A stretch of 9,950 nucleotides of DNA from Chloroflexota bacterium (lineage in GTDB: Bacteria; Chloroflexota; Ktedonobacteria; Ktedonobacterales; Ktedonobacteraceae), in NCBI GenBank assembly GCA_902812455.1, contig CADDZH010000139.1, positions 1 through 9,950 on the forward strand. Reading direction: 5' to 3'. The translations under genes and the position numbers were made by a program. The notes beneath the pieces are model-generated. The model was not told the DNA's origin and ran no database searches. It saw only the letters and a list, made by a program, of their open reading frames with translations. This document shows, piece after piece, positions 5,596 through 9,950 of the stretch. The first letter of the stretch is position 1. Every line of letters starts with the position of its first letter.

Positions 5596-5925
5596 ATGCA
5601 GCAATCACACGCTATTGACAACGCGTTCACCGAACAAAAACCGATCAAGATGTATGCCACACCAGGATGTGGTGATTGTCGTATGGCGAGTCGCTGGTTT
5701 GATTCACACGGCATTCCCTATGAGTATATCAATATTGCCGAGGACGAGGATGCCGCAGCATACGTCGTGCGTGTGAATGGCGGGATGCGAAGCGTGCCGA
5801 CAATCGTTTTCCCCGATGGCTCTATCCTCGTCGAACCGAATACTCGCCAGCTTGCAGCAAAATTCTCGCTCGACCCACCACCTACGCTTGGCCAAAGGAT
5901 CAGAGGCCTATTACGAGGGGTTTGA
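5596..5925 (+). CDS. Mycoredoxin/glutaredoxin-like protein
   Basis: A 109-residue thioredoxin-fold protein from the ATG at 5596, which follows AAAGGTAGG. The in-frame TTG at 5581 would add 5 residues but has no better site. The first strand (IKMYATPG) leads to Cys25-Gly-Asp-Cys28, the dithiol active site. Then come the glutaredoxin helix, the strand YEYINIAED, and the cis-proline and GSH/mycothiol-site region VNGGMRSVPTIVF with Pro68, followed by PDGSILVEP. The VNGG-VPTIVFPDGS layout is typical of actinobacterial mycoredoxin-type proteins. It probably reduces mixed disulfides with a low-molecular-weight thiol in the cytosol; which thiol this organism uses cannot be told. The CGDC motif is unlike the usual CPYC or CGYC. 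It is followed at 73 bases by a flavoprotein disulfide-reductase homologue, likely co-transcribed from the operator-controlled promoter. Confidence 0.85.
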   Translation: MQQSHAIDNAFTEQKPIKMYATPGCGDCRMASRWFDSHGIPYEYINIAEDEDAAAYVVRVNGGMRSVPTIVFPDGSILVEPNTRQLAAKFSLDPPPTLGQRIRGLLRGV

Positions 5926-5998
5926 GAAAAGACGCAGTGAGCAGGTTCAGGCCATGGACGAGCCTGAGCGTGCCTTATGACAGATAGGAGGAACAAGT

Positions 5999-7351
5999 AT
6001 GACGACAACTGTGGATGTGATCGTCCTGGGGACTGGTTCAGCAGCTCAGAACGTGGCCTATACCTGCCGTGCGGCCGGCTGGAGTGTGGCTGTGGTCGAT
6101 TCCCGGCCCTTTGGAGGAACCTGTGAGAATCGCGGGTGCGACCCGAAGAAAGTGCTTGTCGGCGTAGCTGAACTTGTAGACTGGAGCCGGCGCATGCAGG
6201 GCAAAGGAGTCTCTGCGCCAGCGCTGTCCCTCAACTGGCCAGACCTGATCCGTTTCAAGCGCACCTTCACCGATCCCGTGCCGGAGAACACCGAACACAG
6301 TTTTGCTGAGGCAGGAATTGCCATGCGGCATGGCCGTGCTCACTTCATCGACCGCACCGCTGTCCAGGTCGGGGATGACACTCTTGCCGGGCGCTACGTG
6401 GTGATTGCGACCGGCGCGCGGCACGCCCCCTTAGGGATACCGGGCGAGGAGCTCCTGACCACCAGCACGCAGTTCATGGCACTGGACGAGCTGCCGCCGC
6501 GCATCGTCTTCGTTGGCGGCGGCTACATCGCCTTCGAGTTCACACACATCGCAGCCCGTGCCGGGGCGCGCGTCCAGATCCTCCACCGGGGAGCTCACCC
6601 CCTTGAGAAGTTCGATCCCGACCTGGTCGCTCAACTGGTGCAGGCAACCCGCGAGCTTGGTGTTGATGTCCACCTCGGCACAGCGGTGACAGCCATCGAG
6701 CGGCGGGATACTCACCTGCTTGTCCACGCACGGGCAGGTGAGCAGGACTACATCACCGAGGCCGACCTGGTGGTGCATGCCGCCGGGCGCGTGCCGGAAA
6801 TTGACGACCTTGACTTGGGGGTGGCGGGCGTGGCCCGCGAGAAGGCAGGCGTCTCGGTCAATGCCTACCTGCAAAGCGTGAGCAACCCGGCGGTCTATGC
6901 GGCCGGAGACGCGGTTGCCAGCGGTGGATTCCCCCTCACGCCAGTTGCGGGCATGCAGGGCGACATCGTGGCACACAATCTGCTAGAAGGCAACCGGTAC
7001 ACGCCGAACTACACGGGGATTCCGAGCGTTGTCTTCACGACGCCTCCTCTGGCCCGCGTGGGCCTCTCCGAGGCGGCGGCTCACGCACAGGGCTTGCGCT
7101 TCAGGACGCATCGCGAGGACACCTCCGGCTGGTACTCGTCGCGGCGAGTAGCACTATCACATACCGGATCCAAGGTGCTGGTCGAGGAGGGCACGGATCG
7201 CATCCTGGGTGCGCACCTCTTGGGGCTGCATGCCGAGGAGGTCATCAACATCTTTGCCCTGGCCATACGCGCCGGATTGCCTGCTTCCGATCTCAAGACG
7301 ATGGTCTACGCCTACCCCACAAGCGCCTCGGATATCAGCTACATGGTGTGA
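5999..7351 (+). CDS. FAD-dependent pyridine nucleotide-disulfide oxidoreductase (MerA/GR/Lpd-like)
   Basis: A 450-residue class I pyridine nucleotide-disulfide oxidoreductase, full length. The FAD dinucleotide fold GTGSAA is at about residues 11-16; the redox motif GGTCENRGCDPKK contains Cys42 and Cys47; ATGA closes the FAD domain at about 137-140. The NAD(P) fold is GGGYIA (about 173-178), with the basic LHRG after the second strand suggesting NADPH. A second FAD motif is YAAGDAV (about 300-306), followed by the dimerisation domain. The C-terminal HPTxxE motif that supplies the catalytic His-Glu pair in glutathione reductase and relatives reads YPTSASD (Tyr439), so both residues are replaced. 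It lacks the N-terminal HMA domain and C-terminal vicinal cysteines of mercuric reductase. AGGAGG precedes the ATG. Mycoredoxin upstream suggests thiol redox work, but the substrate is open. Confidence 0.88.
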   Translation: MTTTVDVIVLGTGSAAQNVAYTCRAAGWSVAVVDSRPFGGTCENRGCDPKKVLVGVAELVDWSRRMQGKGVSAPALSLNWPDLIRFKRTFTDPVPENTEHSFAEAGIAMRHGRAHFIDRTAVQVGDDTLAGRYVVIATGARHAPLGIPGEELLTTSTQFMALDELPPRIVFVGGGYIAFEFTHIAARAGARVQILHRGAHPLEKFDPDLVAQLVQATRELGVDVHLGTAVTAIERRDTHLLVHARAGEQDYITEADLVVHAAGRVPEIDDLDLGVAGVAREKAGVSVNAYLQSVSNPAVYAAGDAVASGGFPLTPVAGMQGDIVAHNLLEGNRYTPNYTGIPSVVFTTPPLARVGLSEAAAHAQGLRFRTHREDTSGWYSSRRVALSHTGSKVLVEEGTDRILGAHLLGLHAEEVINIFALAIRAGLPASDLKTMVYAYPTSASDISYMV

Positions 7352-7447
7352 ACACATCGACGAACAAGTCTAGAGGCTCTCACGATGTTCTTTTTCTTCC
7401 TTGAGCAGAAGGGAATCACTCAAGGTTCAGCGTATAAGGCCGGATCA

Positions 7448-7465
7448 CTCATGTGGTATCATGAG
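7448..7465. promoter_or_regulatory. Palindrome CTCATG-N6-CATGAG overlapping a -10-like TATCAT
   Basis: Perfect 6-base arms flank TGGTAT, 53-70 bases upstream of the MerR-family ATG. TATCAT at 7457-7462, within the palindrome, resembles a -10 box, although no -35 box lies at normal distance. It could be an operator for the merR-type gene. It does not resemble the MerR operator at 8165-8186. Confidence 0.4.
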
Positions 7466-7517
7466 AGGGAAGGGATATGGAATCTGCCAGCTATAAGAAG
7501 GAGAGAGGAGTGAGATC

Positions 7518-7994
7518 ATGCGCGACGAGATACGCATTGGTGAACTAGCTGCGCTCTTTGGACTCAATCCGAAGACCATCCGCTATTATGAGGAGATCGG
7601 TTTGCTGCCCAAGGCCGAGCGCAGTGAGTCCGGCTACCGTCTCTATACGCGCCGGGATGTCGAGCGGCTCGGCTTTATCCGGCGTGCCAAAACGCTCGGC
7701 TTGTCGCTCAATGAGATTCGCGACATTCTCAAAGTCGAGCAGGCCGGCGAACCGCCGTGTGATCAGGTGCTCGACCTTATCGATCGGAAGATCAGCGCTA
7801 TTGATCAGCGCACTGCTGATCTTCAGGCCTTCCGTGCCGAACTCGCGACCTTGCGAGCAGCCTGGACTGACGAGAACGAAAGAATGCGGCACGCCGCATC
7901 CTCTGCATGCATCTGCCCGATCATCGAGCAGCAGACCGAGGTGGAAGAGCATCCACAGGTGGCGAGGGAGTTCGAGCCGGCGATGCCCCGCTGA
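7518..7994 (+). CDS. MerR-family metal-responsive transcriptional regulator
   Basis: A 158-residue regulator. The N-terminal winged helix-turn-helix shows RIGELAALFGLNPKTIRYYEEIGLL (about 6-30) and the wing GYRLYTRRDVERLGFI (about 39-54). The coiled-coil dimer helix runs about 83-115. Metal-site candidates are Cys81 at the start of the dimer helix and Cys131/Cys133 in ACICPIIE near the C-terminus. Cys81 aligns with the Cys of ZntR/PbrR/MerR-type divalent sensors, where the copper sensor CueR has Ser77. The CPIIE element resembles CueR's, but the first loop cysteine of CueR has no equivalent. GAGAGGAG lies 7 bases before the ATG. The target is probably the promoter at 8162-8193 before the metallochaperone and ATPase, which distorts like MerR promoters. 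Metal identity is uncertain. Confidence 0.9.
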   Translation: MRDEIRIGELAALFGLNPKTIRYYEEIGLLPKAERSESGYRLYTRRDVERLGFIRRAKTLGLSLNEIRDILKVEQAGEPPCDQVLDLIDRKISAIDQRTADLQAFRAELATLRAAWTDENERMRHAASSACICPIIEQQTEVEEHPQVAREFEPAMPR

Positions 7995-8008
7995 CCAGTC
8001 AGCGGGGC
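7985..8008 (+). terminator. 11-bp GC-rich hairpin at the end of the MerR-family gene
   Basis: GCCCCGCTGAC (7985-7995) and GTCAGCGGGGC (7998-8008) are exact reverse complements with only CA between, so a few inner pairs must open to form the loop. The stop codon (7992-7994) lies inside the left arm. The following sequence is only mildly T-rich (ACTTAGCTGCGTTTGG), so termination may be inefficient or the hairpin may protect the message end. Confidence 0.55.
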
Positions 8009-8161
8009 ACTTAGCTGCGTTTGGTTCGAGACGCGGAAGACGAACCTCGGCCTCCTTTCCCTCGTCATCAAGACAGAACGATCCTTCGCTCCACGCTTTT
8101 TCAGGCTCCTGCAAGAGTTCTGTGCCTGCTCTCCCCCTCACAAAAAATCCTACCCACCCCC

Positions 8162-8193
8162 TTGACATTCCAGTCGAATGGAAGGTGTATTCT
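8162..8193 (+). promoter_or_regulatory. MerR-type promoter with 20-base spacer and operator
   Basis: A consensus -35 box TTGACA (8162-8167) and -10 box TATTCT (8188-8193) are 20 bases apart, longer than the usual 17 and diagnostic of promoters opened by MerR-family activators. The spacer region holds an imperfect palindrome (8165-8186) whose half-sites read ACATTCCAGTC and, on the other strand, ACCTTCCATTC, 9 of 11 matching. This is the style of CueR/ZntR/CadR operators. The predicted start is near 8200. The obvious regulator is the MerR-family protein encoded just upstream, and the targets are the chaperone and P-type ATPase. Confidence 0.85.
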
Positions 8194-8199
8194 CTGAAT

Positions 8200-8340
8200 G
8201 TGGACCAGACAGGTCCATGCGAACAGGTGTTTTCCTGCGCGAACCGATCTGCTCGCCTCTTTGCGCATCTTTCCGCGCTATCGTCTCGTGGCGAGCACCC
8301 ATCGGTGCTGCGGCGTTTGTCGATCGGTTCGCGCTGCTAT
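8200..8340 (+). other. Structured 5' leader of the metallochaperone/ATPase operon
   Basis: About 157 nt separate the predicted start from the chaperone ATG. Hairpin A is TGGACC/GGTCCA (8201-8217, 5-nt loop). Hairpin B is CAGG/CCTG (8224-8237). A perfect 13-bp long-range stem pairs GCGCGAACCGATC (8237-8249) with GATCGGTTCGCGC (8322-8334). It encloses an inner stem GCTCGCC/GGCGAGC (8251-8257 with 8290-8296) and a hairpin AGCACC/GGTGCT (8294-8309) that partly competes with it. The AAAGGGAGGAG ribosome binding site follows the outer stem. This could be a regulatory RNA element or a message stabiliser; I recognise no known riboswitch. Confidence 0.55.
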
Positions 8341-8356
8341 GAAAGGGAGGAGTGCT

Positions 8357-8572
8357 ATGGCAGTAGAACAGCTTCGTTTTGCTGTGACAGGCATTCACTG
8401 CGCTGGCTGTGAGCAGCGCATTCAAAGGAGCCTCACGCAGCTCCCCGGCGTGCGTACCGTCAGGGCAAACGTTGCCACTCAGGAGGTGGAGGTGCGTGTG
8501 GAGACCAGCCGTACCACGACTGAGGAGATTAAGCAGCGGCTGGAATTCCTGGGCTACCCGGTGAAGACGTGA
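8357..8572 (+). CDS. CopZ-like heavy-metal-associated (HMA) metallochaperone
   Basis: A 71-residue single HMA domain with the ferredoxin-like babbab pattern. The strand [12 protein letters not shown] leads to the metal-binding loop [11 protein letters not shown] with Cys15 and Cys18, where the usual motif is GMTCxxC; then a helix, the strands [18 protein letters not shown], the second helix [13 protein letters not shown] and a short end. Length matches CopZ. It would carry a soft metal ion (typically Cu(I)) in the cytosol to the ATPase encoded 35 bases downstream. The start at 8357 is fixed by AAAGGGAGGAG. Expression is expected from the MerR-type promoter through the structured leader. The metal may not be copper, given the regulator's cysteine and the ATPase's YPC motif. 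Confidence 0.9.
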   Translation: MAVEQLRFAVTGIHCAGCEQRIQRSLTQLPGVRTVRANVATQEVEVRVETSRTTTEEIKQRLEFLGYPVKT

Positions 8573-8607
8573 ATCCGGCTCGCCCGGGAAGAGAGGAGGA
8601 TCTTCCT

Positions 8608-9950
8608 ATGACAACCACAACTCCGGTGCAGGAGCAACAAGTGGCTCCCCGCACTGCCAAGTTACAACTCAAAGTGGGCGGCATGAGCTGCAGCTTCTGT
8701 AGCCAGTCAATCATCAAGGCGTACTCGCGCACCAAAGGGGTGTACAGCGCCCACGTAAGCCTGGCCCACGAAGAGGCCCTGATCGAATACGACCCGCAGC
8801 AGGTCACGCCGACGGAACTGAAAGACGTGCTGCGGAGTCTGGGCTACCGCGTGCTCGATCCCAACCGCGTCGCGGCTCTGGAAGAGCAGGCAAAACTCCT
8901 TCAGATAGAGCGGGATCGCTTCGTAGCGGCCTTCCTGCTCACCCTCGTCGCCCTCGGGTTCATGGTCGCGGTCTGGACCGGGCACAGCCAATTCTGGTTC
9001 CCCTGGGTCATGCTGGTGCTGGCCCTGGTGACGGTCTTCGGCCCCGGCGAGCATATTCTGGAGATGGCTTGGGGCAGCCTGCGGCGCGGCATTCTCAACC
9101 AGCATGTGCTGCTGGAGTTTGGAGCTTTCGCTGGACTTGTGGGAGGCCTGATCGGCTTCTTCTACCAGCCCTGGCCGATGGGCGACTTCCTGGCCGTCGC
9201 CGTCTTTATCACCACCTACCACCTGCTCTCGGGCTTCACCGCCTCCTACGTCCGCGCCAGTGCCTCAGAAGCCGTAAAGAAGCTCCTGGCGTTGCAGCCA
9301 CCGGCGGCTCGCGTGCTGCGCGACGGTCAGGAGGTTGAGGTGCCGATCGAGGAGGTGCAGGCCGGCGAGGTCGTCCGCGTGCGCCCCGGTGAGCAAATCC
9401 CGGTGGACGGGCGCGTGGTGGAAGGCGAGAGCAGCGTCGACCAGGCGCTGGTGACCGGGGAACCCATCCCGGTCGAGAAGCGTCGTGGGGATGAGGTGAT
9501 CGGCGGGTCGCTGAACCAGACGGGCACGCTCAAAGTAGAGGTGAGCAAGGTCGGCGAGGAGAGCTTCCTGGTGCGCGTAGCCCGCCATGTCGAGGAGGCG
9601 CGGGCGCTCAAGCCCGGCATCATCCAGCTCGTCGACCGCATCCTGCAGATCTATGTCCCGGCGGTCCTGCTTGTCGCGGCCCTGGCCTTCCTTGGCTGGA
9701 TCGTGGGGCCCTTGCTCGTGGTGGGTCATCCCGCCTGGGCTCGCGCTATCTTCGCGGGCCTGGCCGTGCTGGTGATGGGCTACCCCTGTGCGCTGGGCAT
9801 GGCCACCCCCTTAGCGCTCATCCGGGGAGGCGGCATGGCGGCGGAGCGCGGCATCTTGATGCGCTCGGGCGAGGCCTTCCAGGTTTTCAAGGACGTGCGG
9901 GTGATGGTGCTCGATAAGACGGGGACGATTACTGAGGGCAAGCCCAGCGT
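8608..9950 (+). CDS. Heavy-metal P1B-type ATPase, 3' end cut by window edge
   Basis: The first 447 residues of a P1B-type metal efflux ATPase; the start follows GAGAGGAGGA. An N-terminal HMA domain has GGMSCSFC (Cys28, Cys31). Membrane segments lie at about residues 105-124, 130-147, 166-185 and 193-212. The actuator domain follows with TGE at 283-285 ([10 protein letters not shown]), then segments at about 349-370 and 380-398. The metal-transport motif is [11 protein letters not shown] (Tyr392-Pro-Cys394), not the CPC of classical copper ATPases. The phosphorylation motif DKTGT has its aspartate at 436, and the sequence ends just after it, so the nucleotide-binding domain and last two membrane segments are outside the window. 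It should pump a soft metal out of the cytosol using ATP. Metal specificity is uncertain because of the YPC motif. Confidence 0.93.
   Translation, partial: MTTTTPVQEQQVAPRTAKLQLKVGGMSCSFCSQSIIKAYSRTKGVYSAHVSLAHEEALIEYDPQQVTPTELKDVLRSLGYRVLDPNRVAALEEQAKLLQIERDRFVAAFLLTLVALGFMVAVWTGHSQFWFPWVMLVLALVTVFGPGEHILEMAWGSLRRGILNQHVLLEFGAFAGLVGGLIGFFYQPWPMGDFLAVAVFITTYHLLSGFTASYVRASASEAVKKLLALQPPAARVLRDGQEVEVPIEEVQAGEVVRVRPGEQIPVDGRVVEGESSVDQALVTGEPIPVEKRRGDEVIGGSLNQTGTLKVEVSKVGEESFLVRVARHVEEARALKPGIIQLVDRILQIYVPAVLLVAALAFLGWIVGPLLVVGHPAWARAIFAGLAVLVMGYPCALGMATPLALIRGGGMAAERGILMRSGEAFQVFKDVRVMVLDKTGTITEGKPS

Larger units (their letters stand above)
7995..8356. other. Intergenic region between MerR-family gene and metallochaperone
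   Basis: No gene is visible here. In order it holds the right half of the MerR-end hairpin, a weak inverted repeat GGTTCG/CGAACC (8023-8046), a pyrimidine-rich stretch without clear signals, the MerR-type promoter (8162-8193), and a structured leader (about 8200-8340). Open frames crossing it are shadows without start signals; a GTG at 8198 in frame with the chaperone would place coding sequence across the hairpins and is unlikely. Confidence 0.7.

Noticed and set aside
6431..6976. Minus-strand open frame inside the disulfide reductase gene
   Set aside because: It is antisense to conserved FAD/NADPH motifs; a typical shadow in GC-rich coding DNA.
5999..7351. Naming the reductase merA and the region a mercury operon
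   Set aside because: It lacks the HMA domain and C-terminal vicinal cysteines of MerA, no merT/merP/merB-like gene is present, and it is separated from the MerR-family gene by its own spacer.
7399..7425. CCTTGAG/CTCAAGG hairpin after the reductase gene as a terminator
   Set aside because: Only 7 bp with a 13-base loop and no T-tract in either direction.
8023..8046. GGTTCG/CGAACC inverted repeat
   Set aside because: A 6-bp stem with a 12-base loop is expected by chance and has no promoter or terminator context.
8061..8096. Possible decayed copy of the 1807-1874 repeat (GTCATC...GATCCTTCGCT)
   Set aside because: Only short words match and the palindromic partner arm is absent.
8198..8356. 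Upstream GTG extension of the metallochaperone
   Set aside because: It would begin at about the predicted transcript start and translate through the hairpin leader; the added residues look unlike any HMA protein, and the 8357 ATG has a strong ribosome binding site.
1..9950. CRISPR arrays, tRNA or rRNA genes, transposases
   Set aside because: I saw no regularly spaced repeats, tRNA cloverleaf-like segments, rRNA motifs or transposase-like proteins.

Overview
The window (9,950 bases, moderately GC-rich) looks like chromosomal DNA of a free-living bacterium. Gene content (a phosphoribosyltransferase beside a dienelactone-hydrolase-like protein, two CRP/FNR-type regulators, a mycoredoxin-like protein) and dispersed palindromic repeats are compatible with Chloroflexota, perhaps Ktedonobacteria. 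That placement is inference from protein style, not from a marker gene.

Layout. 1-236 (-): damaged-looking start of a membrane protein, cut by the window edge. 254-919 (-): phosphoribosyltransferase. 1053-1730 (-): alpha/beta hydrolase; elsewhere these two domains occur as one fused protein. 1731-2226: non-coding and repeat-rich. 2227-3006 (-): first CRP-like regulator. 3007-3397: regulatory region with a strong palindromic operator. 3398-3928 (+): unknown multi-pass membrane protein. 4111-4368 and 4365-5102 (+): thioredoxin-fold protein overlapping by 4 bases a second, closely related CRP-like regulator. 5081-5410 (-): NrtS-like nitrate/nitrite transporter. 5596-5925 and 5999-7351 (+): mycoredoxin-like protein and FAD-dependent disulfide-reductase-like enzyme. 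7518-7994 (+): MerR-family metal regulator. 8357-8572 and 8608 to the edge (+): CopZ-like metallochaperone and metal-transporting P-type ATPase.

How it may work together. Two near-identical palindromes (arms around TTCTGTAG and CTACAGAA, with the TGTNN-N6-NNACA geometry of CRP-family sites) lie before the 3398 and 5596 genes. Each is centred about 41 bases upstream of the start predicted from a -10 box, the class II activator position. This points to a small regulon run by one or both CRP-like proteins, covering an unknown membrane protein and a thiol-redox pair, possibly also nrtS. The second regulator is coupled to a CxxC thioredoxin-fold protein, so a redox, nitrosative or metal-stress input is plausible but unproven.

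The second system is metal efflux. The MerR-type protein probably controls the chaperone/ATPase operon through a promoter with a 20-base spacer holding an imperfect palindrome. This is followed by a roughly 150-nt leader with a perfect 13-bp long-range stem. The ATPase has a YPC rather than CPC motif and the regulator has a cysteine where copper sensors have serine, so the metal should not be assumed to be copper.
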